A DNA stretch of 64,000 bases. It comes from Apostichopus californicus. Taxonomy: Eukaryota; Echinodermata; Holothuroidea; Aspidochirotida; Stichopodidae. Shown here piece by piece: positions 23,376 through 36,562 of the stretch. The DNA is taken from assembly GCA_020650975.1 (NCBI GenBank), contig JAIPMN010006291.1:1-64000 (forward strand), in the 5' to 3' direction. A model generated the notes under the pieces. The model had not been told where the DNA came from. It saw only the letters and a list, made by a program, of their open reading frames with translations, and made no database searches. Numbering within the stretch: the stretch's first letter is position 1; every line of letters starts with the position of its first letter. The position numbers were made by a program, and so were the translations under genes.

Positions 23376-25365
23376 CCTATATACCGATATTTCAATTTCT
23401 GTTCAACTCTTTCATGTCTTACAAAATTCCACGAATTTAACTCGCTTGTATATTATATATGTGTAGTCTTCATTATACTAATTTCCATACAGCTTATCGT
23501 ACAATCCCGGGGGCATGGCCTCATTTTTTCTCTCAAGATGTGACTTAACACATATCTTGTCAGATTTTCTGTTGGTTTCTTATATCTTTAGAGGGTATAC
23601 ATACACTTGTAGTAATTTAATTCTGCAGCACGTGCAGTCGACAGTAACTAATTTGACTGTTTTGCGACTTTCCAAAAATTTTGGTTTGACCCAATTTTGG
23701 TCTGCAGGCTGCGTATATCTCTCATGTTATTTGTATCTGTGAGGATATTATTTTGGTCCTCACATCACTACAGCATTTTCTTGTGTTTTTATTTTATTCT
23801 GTATTTGCTTTGGTATATAAACCCTTGAACATTGACATAATGCCTTTCATTACCGAAAGAATCTGTTATCCTTTCATTAAGAGTATCTGCGATATCACTT
23901 TAGAGGAGCGAATAAAAAAGAGGAAACCGAACAGTAAATTAGCAGTAACTCAGCTTCTTATTCGCATCGAGGGTGATAAACACAAGACCCCAAGGGAGTT
24001 AGGATCAAATGATCTAATTCTTATCAACTTTTAATGCTTTGAAGAAGGTGTTTTGGACTTCTAAGGTATTTCTTTATGGTGACTGGAAACAATGATTGGT
24101 TTCTTCTTATAGTCTGTGGAAGTCAGAAATATCTTTTCTTCACATCTAGAGAAAATTTAAAAAAAAGTGGGGGGGGGGTGGATGGGAGGGAATAAATAGA
24201 TTTTTTTTTTAATGCTGAAAGGTTTGCAAATTAACTAATTATGGGTATATTTTATCTTTTCAAAACTGTATAATTGTGGCATGTATGACCTAAAAAAAAT
24301 TCAAAGCAATGTTTTTATCCAACAATAAATTTAGTTCACTGAGTGACCTGCAGAAGGATAAACATGAAACGTTCAAAAGTTTGTAAGGTACCTTAAACTT
24401 GTGATAAGATAAATTCCAAAATAACATATTGCTTTTTTCATGGCCGGGGTTAAATATATCCTTACATTTTTCCCCGCCTGCTCCATAGATATAAAATATC
24501 ACTGCAGCTCACAAGATCAACTTCATGTCGACCCCGGTTGAACAATTATTCTAGCTGTCACGAATGAATTAAGAAAAGATTGAATACCCAAGTTTTCCCT
24601 CTGAAATGGTGAGAAATTAGGTATTCTTTGTCTAGATTGTATCAAGCTTAATTGCCAAAGAAATGGTCCAAATTTCTGATTCCTTCTGATCCTCACATGT
24701 AATAGAACTGGTTTTAAATTCCAATAAACCTAATTCTGGAAACTCCTGTAAGTGTCATGTTCGCCGTGCAGTATAGCATTAACAATGCAAGCCTAAGCTG
24801 GTACTTACAGTATGTATTGGTATGTGATATACTTCGCTTAGGCTATATATACTCACTCATTCAACAATATTGCCTGTTTATCCTGGGAACATGTCTCTCG
24901 CATAGCAACGGATGGAACCTATACATACATCTGCAGTTTACAGCTTATCTAAAGCAATGTTAAACGTACATATCTATACAATTATTGCACCAGTGTGTAT
25001 AGCACAATGCATGGCCAGCCATGATGCAGTGATGTAGTAGAAGCATGCCCTCGGCTTTCTGATATCTCATTAGGAACGGAGTTTCATTGAGAATTAAAAT
25101 CTGGATTGCCAGAATGAAATTTCTGTTTTATTGTTTTACAAATGTGGTAGAGCTATAGCCAAAGAATCTTAATGAATCAAATTTAAGTGCAAATATTATC
25201 CACAGGGGTAATTGGGGGGGGCAGGACAAAGGGGAGAAACATGGTTGCAGACTGTATTAAGATATTTGATATTTATTTTAAATTGTGTCCAGTGTGAAAT
25301 TTAATTTTTTGTGGTTTTGATTAGACAGATTACAGATTTGTGGTGAGGTCAGTTCTGCCGGTTGA
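23376..25365. other. Intronic sequence, no gene recognised
   Basis: Two adjacent frames (75 and 93 codons, 23515-24034) resemble no family I know and have no splice support. A G-run lies at 24170-24190. Nothing else stands out. Confidence 0.5.
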
Positions 25366-25586
25366 TGTGTATGTTTGTATGTAGTTTAGATCCAGGAACT
25401 CGCGAAGAAGCCTCATTGGCTAATCAAAGCCGCAAGCTGACCGAAGTCAGTCTCTTACAGTCATATTTAACGTCCATGATTATGTACAACTCTGTAACTG
25501 GACAACATACATCAATCTTAGAGTGACTCGAACCGGGGAACTTATGATTGGAAGGCACCGGCGTTAACCACTGAGCTAGCACTCCA
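25366..25586 (-). mobile_element. SINE family B, copy 1 (tRNA-derived)
   Basis: On the minus strand the head reads GCTAGCTCAGTGGTTAACGCC (A box) and GGTTCGAGTCAC (B box). The body contains the 14-nt hairpin CTGACTTCGGTCAG (25450-25437), then GCTTTGATTAGCCAATGAGG and a CTTCGCGAGTTCCTG block, and the tail is rich in ATAC. It shares most of its length with the copies at 38.6 and 60.3 kb. Copy 1 lacks about 16 nt present in the other two, between GTTG and CATAATCATGG. Confidence 0.92.
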
Positions 25587-28500
25587 TGATGTATGTTGAA
25601 TGCTTGTATAAGTAGCCTATCTTCAGATTTAGCCTATCCTTTAACACCTGTTGTGAAAGAAGAAGAAAATCAGCCTTCCACATACCCTTTGCTGATGTAT
25701 TTGCATGGCAACCGAAAGATGAATTATATTCAAATTGTGAGCACATATTTTACCGAATGATTTAAAAGAGCGCTTCTTTGTAGTTTTTGTTGCCATTGTC
25801 ACCGGCCAGGATATTATTAAGTAAATTTATGCAGAGTATTATTGCAATGGACCAAAATAAGACACTCTCCTAGATATTTTTTATTGTCAAATGAAACGAT
25901 GTTAATTATCAAGTAATTAATTCATGTCAACTCCTTGTGAACTTCATTCAAGACAGCATCCTCCCTAAGTATTCCATTTCAAAGAAATTTATTCATGAAA
26001 TTTCAATATTATTTGAAATGTTTTCCTTTGGGTTGAAACTTATTGGATATGTTAAATTTTCAATCACAGATAAATCAGTGCCAAAATTGAAATTTCATTA
26101 TGATATGAAATTTTTATCACAAATCTCTATACTTCAAAACTATGGCAAATGTGGCATACTTTTGCCCAAACTAAGGATATACCTCCAACCTCACTAAAGT
26201 CTATGAAATTCACGATAACACCCAACAGCATTAGACTGGTAGATGGTTCTTTTGTCAGGAAGTTAAGCCTGTCTTGTTTTCACATACATGTAGTACTTCT
26301 GTATAGACAACCATATCACAGACATGATCTGACTCAGTTTCATCTAGTGGTGGCAGATAAGTACCTAGCCTCCATCCTGTTCAAACCAATTTATTTTTCA
26401 GTCTTTCTTCATTTCAGCTTACAGTTGTTCAAATCTTTCCAACCATGTAGGCTTTTAAACTTTATAAACATTGAAAATATTTATGATTGGTTTCATTTTG
26501 ACACAGAGTTCTTACACATAAGGGAGAAGTTTCATCTGATCATTTCCTTTAACTAATTCACAGTTTTTGCATCTCAATAATTTTCTCTTCCTTTCTTTGA
26601 CTATATATTTGTACATTTGCTCCTCGAAAGTTCTCCTTCAAAGGTATGTTCCACAGAGGATTTTGCCAAAGCAAGAAAAAAACACTTTATTGCAAATGTA
26701 CAAATATCCTCAAGGCCACCTGTTTGCCATTTGAAATTAATTCAGTTTGAAATCAACTGTAAAGGGCACGTTTATTAAATTTTGCCTGTCAACAGTTACC
26801 AAGGGCACAAAGAACATGGCCACCAAAATCATGGACTAGAATTACTTCAGATTGGAAGCTTTCTTATTCTTCAAGTCAAAACTAAATTGTTGAAAAAAAA
26901 AATCTTTTTATATGTATATATTTTTTAAAATTTGTATAATCCTCGTCATGGTTGGATGAGTCATATGATATTATGCTACAGCCTCCTCTCCAAGCGAAAC
27001 ATATTTATGGTTCTGTGGCGGCCATGTTGGATTTGGTCAGTATTTTCTAGTACCAAGCTTACCGTTCTTAAATCAGATGAAATTGATCAAACTAAGATAC
27101 CTTCCTCGACAGTTTCACAAACTGAAGGATTAATCAACAAATTAATCAACAAATTAATTAATGAAAGAGAGGCATTTATTGTACAACTTTCTTTTAATTA
27201 TTAAACATATAGACAAGTTCTCATAATAATATAGACCAAATTATGTATAAAAAAAAAATGGTGGATACTTCAAAATTGTTTATACTTTTACTGTATTATG
27301 CAGAATTAAATCTGACCCATTCAACAGGCTAATTTTAGTATTCAATCAACATGTTTTTTTTTATTTATTATTCAAAATCAATTCAAAACAATATGGTTTA
27401 AGATAGCTAAGCGCAACTAACGGTTAGAAAATTAACCCATGTGATTGAGAAATACCTTCTACTGTATGATGAAATCAATTTCAACGTTTCAAATTTGTCA
27501 TTCAAATTTGGTGACTTGAATGAACAGATTGAGTTTGCAGTCGAGAGTTTGTATTGAATCCATACTGGTACTCCTACTCTAACATGACATGATTGTTTTA
27601 TTGTCTGTTTTACTGAGATGGAGTGAATGCCAATTCCTTTTATGGTCAATAAAGATTCTTATATCTTATATCTTATTATATCTTAAATATACCTGCGTAT
27701 ACTCTCACTCGCCCTTGTGGATCTGTACTCATCCTGGTACTCATGAATACTCTCACTGTAATACAGAGTACTCATAATTGTATTCACAAAATGGAGAATT
27801 ATACCCTAAATTAACCATAGCCCTCATGCAAGGAAACATTTATCCAGAATCGCATCTCACATTGCTATTCAAAAACGTCCAATTGCTGTACAAGCCTGTC
27901 CAAAGATGTGTTGCTCTGTTATTACACCTAGGAGCTGTAGTATTTTATACCAGACAAAATTGCAGAGCCTTCAAAAACCGCTGTACTAAACTCAGAAGAC
28001 TAAATTTGTCTTTGTCATGCTGTTGTGAATTGAATAAATAGTTTGGTTTCCTGTTATACTGTTTCTTTCCTCTCAAGAAGGCAAATGTCAGGTACCACCA
28101 AGATAGTTGGAAAAGTCAACATGGACAACTCTCAATTACTGGTTCATTCCATGATTGGGTAAGAAAGATTGCTTTTCTCCACACATATGTTCTAAGAATC
28201 ATCTTTTTGAATGCACAACCTTGAAATTCTTTTTTTTTCACAAGGACAAATAGTCAGTGTTTTGATTGACATTTATTAATGTAAATACTGTTTGAACATA
28301 AAAATGAAGCCCTTTCCCGTCAGTATTAGAATACTGCGGCTTATTTTGTAGTAGAATCCTTTATATTCATGTAATCCTGAGATACGAAACCATGAAAAAT
28401 GCCATTTTGCCATAAAAACCCTGTTTTCATCTCTGTATCAGATTTTATGATATCATGCTACCAGTTTCATTGAGTGGTTAGCAACTTGTTTAAGATATCA

Positions 28501-29950
28501 ACCTTCAATTGAAAGTGACAAAGTAATGCAAAGAGGAGTGGAGGTTTACATCTCGCACGATCTCAAAACCTTTTAAAAAATCATTTAAAAGTGAGTTTAT
28601 TGTCACCATTGGTGACTTAAACGGGCTAACTTTGCATTAACAAAAGGTTGCTCCTTTGGCTAAATCTCTACGTTGTTTGGATAGCGCTATTTTTAATGAT
28701 CTTCTGCATTTTTTACATGTCTTTTTTTTTGGCTTTTCCTGTTGCGGTAATATCTATCTCCCTGAATCTTCTTTGGATGGCAAAAATGCTTTTGTTTTGG
28801 GCTATATTAAGGTGTGGCCATACTAGATTGTTTCCGATGGAAAATGTAAAAATATGCAAGAGAGGCACCATAGATATCTCAAAGACTATTAGTAATTGCT
28901 ATACGGAGAGTATTTTTGCCTGTCTGGGGAATAGGTAGGTATGTTAGAGAATGGCAAGAAGATGCTTGAAACATAGCAGTTCTCAAAGAGAAGAGCTTTT
29001 GGAGAGCCATAAACATTCATCTCATAAAAAACATTTTCAGTTTTGAGGAGATAAGTGGCTTTTTTTCTTGGATGGGACTGCCAGGAAATTTGATTTCAAG
29101 GCAATTCTAAGGAAGTGAAGAGGTTAAACATATAAAAATTAACATATTTCATATCAGATAGCTACCATTGGGTAACTGCAAGATGTATAATAGACTGCTC
29201 ATCTGGAAAGGAAGAGCATGGAGGACGGGAAGGGGGCGGGGGGGGGGGGGGTAAGGGGTGGGTGAAAGGTTGGATAGATTGGGAATGATAAATCAGATAA
29301 TTAGATGCATATAATTAATATTATATACGTAGATAAAGGGATATTTTTCTTAATTTTTGTTATTAATGTCTGCTGTGATGTTTAATACTTTGCAAACCAT
29401 ATAATATTACTACAAGACACCAAGTAATCTTATGGTTTCCATACTGTACTAGCAGGTCTTCAAATTTACCGTAGCAACTAATGATGTGTAAAAGCGTTAC
29501 AACTTTATAAATTTGTTGATATGTATTATCTCAGTGAAATCAATTAACAAGATTGGAATGGAAAATACAAAAAGGTCTTTGAATATTAACAGACTGATAC
29601 CAACTTGTACCCTACAGACAGTATGAAATTATTTAAATGAAGCTCAAACCATTCTTACATTAATAACAAAACCAAGTATATGCCTTCTTTTGTTTCAAAA
29701 GCCATTCTTTCTTGATTATTTGTATGATTAACATCTTAAGACAACAAATTGCCTAATTACAAGGAATACATGATCAATTCAGCAAAATATGAATGTAAAT
29801 TAATGTCTGACTGAAGAAGATAACAGGGCTCAATGCGACACTCATAACATTGAAATTGACGCAGGAACAAATGAACACTGTAATGTTTCTCTTTCCTTAT
29901 CTGACTGTGTGAAGTCTTTAATTGTTAGCCCATAAACCAGATAAGGTAAA
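25587..29950. other. Intronic sequence, about 4.4 kb
   Basis: AT-rich. An 86-codon and a 135-codon frame (25937-26556), a run near 27646-27680 of TATCTTATATCTTATTATATCTT type and a TACTCA-rich patch at 27698-27776 were noted. None shows a recognisable domain. The G-tract at 29227-29262 is listed separately. Confidence 0.5.
29227..29262 (+). repeat. G-rich tract, candidate G-quadruplex
   Basis: G-runs of 3, 5, 14, 4 and 3 within 36 bp. A strong candidate for quadruplex structure in DNA and in the sense transcript. Confidence 0.8.
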
Positions 29951-30196
29951 GGCTTGGTTCAGTGGTTAGAGTGTCCGCCTCACAATCCTGAGGTTCCAGG
30001 ATCAAGCTTCCGCCGGGAGCAGGAATGGGAGAGAATTCACAACCCTGCCTCGTTATCCTCTGAACACTTATCAAAAAGAGAAGGCTTGAAATAAGCCAGT
30101 GTTCATCCATGATCTAACACGGATAGGGTCTCAAATAAGCTACTGTAAGGCCTCCTGATGCTTGGGTCTCTAAACTAAATTAAGGATAGGATAGTA
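29951..30196 (+). mobile_element. SINE-like element, family C (single copy here)
   Basis: It begins GGCTTGGTTCAGTGGTTAGAG, an A-box-like sequence followed by an anticodon-arm-like CCTCACAATCCTGAGG. The B-box region (GGTTCCAGGATCAAGC) is degenerate. The body differs from families A and B, and the 3' end has a short repeat, GGATAGGATAG. No other copy is in the window, so the boundaries are approximate. Confidence 0.55.
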
Positions 30197-31752
30197 ACAT
30201 TTACTGTAAATACCAAATAATGAATAAATGGCTATCGAGTTATACAGTGGACTTATTCATAATGAAGGGTACTTACAGATTTTATGATTTAAATATTCAC
30301 TAGAAGACCCAAAAATAATATGAAAAGAAATATTTGTGTAGAATCCACAAGGATAGATGTGCTTCCCATACATATCACACCTCCCAGCACCTGTAATCTA
30401 CGTTGGACGATATCAGAGATTTTAAAAAGGGTCTCAACATGCAACAAAATCTTCATCTTAACTTGCGAACAGTTCTATAGAGTCGCACATCACGATAAAT
30501 GCACGAGGAGAACCCTAATCAAATAACATGGTAGAATTTGAAACCCAACTGATGCTAAGACCTCAAAGCTGCTCTCCCACTGTCAGAGACACTACTCATG
30601 TTATCCTTTCTCTACGTGAGTGATGGGCTGCGATTATTAAGGAGACAAACATTCACGTCAAACACACCTGGTGGCTTTGATTTTCCGTCAGAGATCTTAC
30701 AGATGGAAATCTCTGTTGTACTGATAAGAGTTATTCATTTCTCTGTGGGATATTAAGAAGATACCTAGAGAGAGTAAACATGAAACCGGACACTTCATTT
30801 CTTGCTCTTGTGAAGCAGAGAATCGAGATGAGACTATTTACATTTCTCTCTAGACCTATAGGATGTATCACAAATATATGTCTTGAAAACAACTCTTAAA
30901 CTCTTCAAATAGATGTTACTGTACTTTTCTCCGACATCTCAAGATATCCACCCGATGAAAGAAAGAAGTCAAAAAAAGGAAGATAAATAAAAATCTCTGC
31001 AAAAGTCATTGGTATGGGTGTAAAATTTTATGATCTCCCATGGGATATTTGCCATTTTAAAAGAAATCATTCAAGTCCATTAAGCAGGCAACTTTATAGT
31101 ACAATTATCCATTCTGAATGACGTCTTTGCCCATAATGGGATGCATCTGACCATTTTCGCGATCTTTCCATCAGGAGGTGGGGACAGATTAGTGTGAATT
31201 GAAATAATGTTTGCAAAAGTAGAAAAATATGTGACAAAATTGTTTAGAACCAACGTTTGTGATTTTTTCATTTATGATATGGGGGGGGGTGGGGGATTGT
31301 TGATGGAGGTGTTGGTGTGGGTGTGGGATGTGGAGAGGTTGAATTAGAGAGAGTGTTAGGCAATGTGCGTGAGGTGACCTGCAGTACTTTGCCACTAAAT
31401 CTCATTTAAATAAGTAGGTTTCTTTTTCCAATTCAGCTTGTATTCAAACGAATGCTTCATAAAGTGGAGTATCACAAGCTTGAAGGGGAGGCCATTTGAT
31501 TAAAATTGACCCAAAAGTAATTAATGCCCTGATCTACTGCTGACTAACTTCCCTCTGTCAATGTTATTTTTTCCTTTTTTTCCCTGCTTTTTTAAACTTT
31601 TCTTATAGTTGAACTTAATATGTTGAATATGTGCCTTGCAAAAGGCAGATTTAATCCCAGCAATTGAAGATACCCTTCATTGTTCAAGACTTAATCTGTG
31701 CCTTGCAAGTGTACGTCTGGTTATAAACATATCATTTACCCTTGAGAGGATC
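30197..31752. other. Intronic sequence, no gene recognised
   Basis: About 1.5 kb. It includes a G-rich and GT-rich patch (31281-31335) with G-runs of nine and five followed by GGTGTTGGTGTGGG. No element or exon recognised. Confidence 0.5.
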
Positions 31753-32375
31753 TTAAAGCAGCATTTTGCGTTTGGTCGCCGTTTTCTACTTTTTTGACAT
31801 GTCCATCGAGTTTTTTACATATATCAATCACAAAACAGCAAACTAAGATATCAGCCAAGTTTTTCCCTGCCAACATCGTTAATTGGCGAGTAATTAAGGA
31901 TATTTGCAGAGAATGAGAAAAGCATCCACGACAAAATTCCACATTTAAAATTAATCGCATACAGTACCCCAAACCCACTAGTTTGAATTCAACCAATCAG
32001 AGATGCAGGTTTAGTTATGAGCCGTTGCTAAAAATAGATTCAAGACTTTGCGTTGGTACAACCAGGGAGCTGTTATGGAACTCCCTGGTACAACTGCCAT
32101 ATAGACTGTACACAAATCAAGCTTGGTGTTGTATTACGTATTGGTCAATGACGTTCGTAGTGTTTAAATATTCATATTATGGGCGAGGTTTATTGGGATC
32201 CCAACGGAAAATATCTTGGAGAAAAACAAAGTTGAAAGTTGCAAATTTTTCCACTTTCATGCCACCATTTGAAGTAAGATTTAAATAGATAAGCTAGTTA
32301 TGTATGTCGTTATGGCATAGTGGAGTCAGTGAGGTTGAGAAAAGGCATAGAAAAAGATGCAAAATGCTGCTTTAA
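31753..32375. mobile_element. TTAA-bounded inverted-repeat element, type 2
   Basis: A perfect 17-nt terminal inverted repeat TTAAAGCAGCATTTTGC (31753-31769) pairs with 32359-32375 around 623 bp. The symmetry extends two bases further out (TC and GA), so TTAA as a target duplication is possible but not proven. Inside, ACCAGGGAG (32061-32069) and CTCCCTGGT (32081-32089) form a 9-bp hairpin flanked by direct repeats of GGTACAAC. Two open frames inside (86 and 101 codons) match no transposase I recognise. Confidence 0.75.
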
Positions 32376-33269
32376 GAGCTACATCTTCAATTTTGAGACT
32401 TCAACACTGTCACTGTTGTTACTGCTGCAAATGTTTCAGAAAGCTGTGTCCCCTTTTATCAGGTAATTCATTTAATATGTCTGCTGAGATGTCTGTCTGT
32501 GCGCTCCAGGTTACTCGTGAGGTACGCCTGAACATACAGATTGACTTACTGACTAAAGAAATCCATCAAGATTTCACTGAGTGCATTTTGGTTTGAAAAT
32601 TACACCAGTATCTTGCATGGAAAATGTGGAGTTTAAAGGAGATGTATATACAAACTTTCCGATGTCTGGAAAAACCTCCTCGACCCAGTGAAATATATCT
32701 TGTGACTTTTTGGTGTAGCACCCATAGATTGTGGACTGTTGTTGTTTTGTTATCTTGTTTTGAAACTGACACAGCTTTGTTACTTTTTGAGATTTGGAAT
32801 TAAAGAAGGAAAAGAAGAAATCAATCTAAATGAAAGGTACTGCATGCATGTAGAAAGTAAATCTGATTTAAATTTCTCTTTGCATTCCTGGAAAACATGT
32901 CAGTTAATAAGGAAAACAAAATTGTTACAGTCCCCTGCGGTGAAAACTTTTAGCACTGTCATAAAGTTGACGGAAGTCTTAAATTTGCGTACCATCAAAG
33001 AGTGGTGTAGTAGATTCTTGACTTTTAAATCATTAAGATTGCTTTCAGTATGTTTAATGACCATGCATATACCAATGAGATGTAGATACCATGATTGTAA
33101 AATATTTGTCTTTTTATGGTAAGTGTCATAAATTCCTCATTATGGCAGCTAACTGCATTAAGCAACTTTAAAGGATAAAGTCATTCCATAAAGGAAATTT
33201 TATGATTCATCATGTAAGAACTCACCTTGCATATTTTTACAGTCTTGTTGGTTATAATAAAAGCATTGT
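32376..33269. other. Intronic sequence, no gene recognised
   Basis: About 0.9 kb. A 127-codon frame at 32739-33122 has no recognisable domain and no splice support. Confidence 0.5.
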
Positions 33270-33640
33270 GCTAGATACATCTGTGCATAATTGTGTAGCA
33301 ACTAGCCTATTGTGCATGACAGTACATTTGTGCATGATTTGGATAGCAACTAGGCCAATGTGCATAGCATGTACATCTGTGCGTCATTGTGTTGCAGCTA
33401 TAACGCTCATTTTAAGTAGCATGCATTTTACATGTGCATCATTTAGGTAGCAAGAACTATCTTGTTTTTCATAGCATAATATCTGCAGCATAATGTGTAC
33501 AATTGGAACCAGCAAAGTTTGCATAGCATGTGCATTTGGACGTAATTGTTTGTAGCAAAAAGTAGCCCATTTTGCATCGCACCATCGAAACACATATAGG
33601 TTCGCATATTTGCATAACTGTAGCAGCTAACCCATGCAGT
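33270..33640 (+). repeat. Degenerate tandem repeat, about 50-bp unit
   Basis: Six to seven diverged units built on CATAGCATGTACATTTGTGC, AATTGTGTAGCAACTAGCCC and similar. Divergence between neighbours is high, so the array is old. It explains the overlapping open frames on both strands. Confidence 0.7.
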
Positions 33641-36562
33641 GCCTACCATCTAAATGATTTCTTTTTAATGCATCAACAGTGCGGAGTTCCAATTAGTCGG
33701 TATTTTGTTCATTGAGGAACATTGATAGGCAGTCAAGTCGTCTTTCTTGCTCTAGCTGTTTGACTCTGGTGTGAAATCCCTAATTTTGGTGATCAACCTG
33801 CCTAGGTTATTGAACTTCAAACAACCCCTAAGTAAGAGTGTTTCATATTGAGGCAGTCTTTACATGGCTGTTAACAAAAGAAGCTTCCATTTGTACACAT
33901 GAGAGTTGCGTGATTACCAGTATTCGGCAGCTGCTGTCAGTTGATCTGGCCCAGTTCCATCTCTTTGACAGTTTTCTGCGTTCTTTCGTTGACATGTAAT
34001 GTGTCCCTAAACTGCAAGGCCGAGACCCCGCGATAGCGAGGTATAGCTTTCCTCCCGGACTGTCACAGAGTATCTCTCTCTCATGCGCATATTATACGAC
34101 ATGGATGTAAAATTGCTCATGTTTCTTTTAACTTCAGGGAGAGACTCCCCAAGAAGTAAAAGATCAGATTTTATTCCTGAGAGATGATCAGATGTAGCAT
34201 GCTGCAGGCATCTAGCTTTTCTATATATTACGGCGGGAAAGAAAATGTAGTTGTCGAAATTAAGCGCATAGGATGATGCCTTTCAAATAAAACAAGCATT
34301 ATAATACATCTCTGTCACGCTGTGTACTGCGACGGAGACAGGTAGATTGTCTGCTATGATTAAAGTTTGGCCGTGAGAAGATTGCATCGAAGTTGAGTCC
34401 TCATTGAATTTCATTCTGCTGAATTTGCTGGTATTCCCTTGAATGTATCAGTTCCTTCTTTAAAACTGCCCTAAAGTACCGTACTACTAAAAGTTTGGCA
34501 TTTTATTCTTCTAAGCTGCATTCATCTGCGACTCATCACCGCTCTTTGCATCATTTATGGTCTTTGTAAATTAACCGTTGACTGGCCTGATCAAAATAGT
34601 GGTAGGTAGCCCGAGAGCTTAAACTTTACTGGATATATTTTTGATAAATTTGCCATTATCTTGTGGAAAATACAAACGTTAATTTAAAGAGCATAGGCAA
34701 GTACTGAAAGTTTACTCATTTCTGTTCAAGTTTTAGTGTTGTGATGGAATGTAGGAAAAGTTTAGTACTCTAAGGTTCATTGTAAATGCTTAAATATCTT
34801 GGTCCATTGTTGAAATTCCAGGTGGTTTTGTCTACTTAAGGCAATTTAATGTTATAATATAGTGAGAAGAATGTAAAAGCCAAAGTATATTATCCATTCC
34901 CATTTGTAAATGTTGGTCCGATCTAGAAATAACGGATCTGATTGAGAAGTGGTCTGTCTCTGTACACTATATTCATGAGTGTTACCATGCATGTTCCAAA
35001 CGATAAAAGACAAAGTTGCTGGAAGAGGTACAGTTGGGGCTAGCCAGAGCCAGGAATTCTGAGGTTGGAGTTGAGGCACCAACCTGCCTGGCCATGGGCC
35101 TTGTGGTGGATTAGGTGGTGGGTTAGGTGGTGGGAGAGGTGATGGGAGAGGTGGAGGTAGGTAGGTGGTGGATGTGAGCTGTGTTTCATTTGCTAGGTTT
35201 GTTCTTTAGTTCATGTGATATGTACTATTTTGTGGATGGTCGAGAACTTCTTTTCTTTCGTATTTTTTTGATGGTTGTGAACTTAACCTTTCTCCTTCTT
35301 GCTATTTTGGGGATTTGACATTTCCTTTTGCTCTCTCTCATTAAAAATCCGATGACTTTATGTTTTCCCTTTGCTTGCAAAAAATGTCTTTGTTTTCCTT
35401 GATTACTCCTTAATCCTTTTTCACTTGAATAGTTCATTACCTGTCTTATAATTGGTTGATCAATTGTTCTTTCTACTCTTGTTTATGTTGAAAACTGCAT
35501 TGATATTATCTTATTATGTAAATTAGCAATGAGGTGTTTGCTAAACCTAAGATCAAAGAGGGAAATTCATTTTCATAGTAAAAATTATATTATTTAGCAC
35601 TCTCTGATAAAATAATAACAAGTTGCGTAGTAAAGCAGATTTTGGGTATTAATTTTGGTCAACATTTTTTGACAGGTTTTTGATGTTTACATCCAGTGTT
35701 ATTGTTGACCTGACAAATCAATTTCATTGTAAAATCATGATGAAAAAGTAAAAATTTTTTTTTTAAGTATTCCTTCAATACCTATGAAATTAATAAGTAA
35801 TAATTGTTGTTCGCAGTATATTTGATGTCAATGTTGGTGATATTTTTTGTTATAATTGATTTCAGTGTAAAATATCTTCCTTTATGGCATCCTTCACTTT
35901 AATACATTATTTTAATTTAATATTATGATTTTCTTCTTATCTTACAAGCATCAAGTGAAACAGAAGGTATGATTCATGTTTTAATACTTTATTTATATAG
36001 TGATAACTTTAATTTACCTACGGGCTTTGTTTATAATTTGCGCACTTCTTCTAGTTCTTTGTATTTCAAGAATATAATGGGAACCATCATTTTATGAAAC
36101 AAGTTCAGTTTTCTACACTTCTTCAGGTACTTCTATCGTTCTAAAAATATCTATTTAATTCTTAATATTCATATCTTCTTTGTATTATAATATGCAAATT
36201 GAAATATAAATAACCCAGTATTAGCAACCTTTTACTTACAATTAAACACTTATTATTACATAACAGTACATATTAAAAAATATCTTACCAATGCTCATTT
36301 CAATTTTCTTAAAGTTTCTTCATAAAATTAGACGGATAAATGTAACTATTTCTGGCAATTCTTGATACCAGTCCAGTGAAACTTTGTCAAGACATATTTG
36401 TCAGACTGTAAGTTTAGATCCTGAGAGCTGGAAATGTTATAATTGAAATCATATAATGCTGACTGGTGTGGGCGACAATTGCTTTAGTTAATAGTATGCT
36501 AACAATAACAACAGTCGAGCCACAACTGTAAGGAAGGATTGGTAAAAATATTCAGGTTGGTA
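33641..36562. other. Intronic sequence with a relatively CpG-richer segment
   Basis: The part at about 33990-34400 has more CpG and less low-complexity sequence than its surroundings and could be a regulatory or conserved block. A GGT-rich minisatellite is at 35103-35172. The rest is very AT-rich. No exon recognised. Confidence 0.4.
35103..35172 (+). repeat. GGT-rich minisatellite
   Basis: Imperfect units of TAGGTGGTGGG and GAGGTGATGGG type, about 12 bp, with at least six G-runs. G-quadruplex potential. Confidence 0.8.

Noticed and set aside
23515-24034. Two adjacent frames that might be a small gene
   Set aside because: Both resemble nothing known, sit just after an AT-rich minisatellite and have no splice or promoter support.
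26149-26556. A 135-codon frame, the longest unexplained frame in intron 1
   Set aside because: No recognisable motif, His/Phe-rich AT-biased composition and no splice context; chance frame is more likely.
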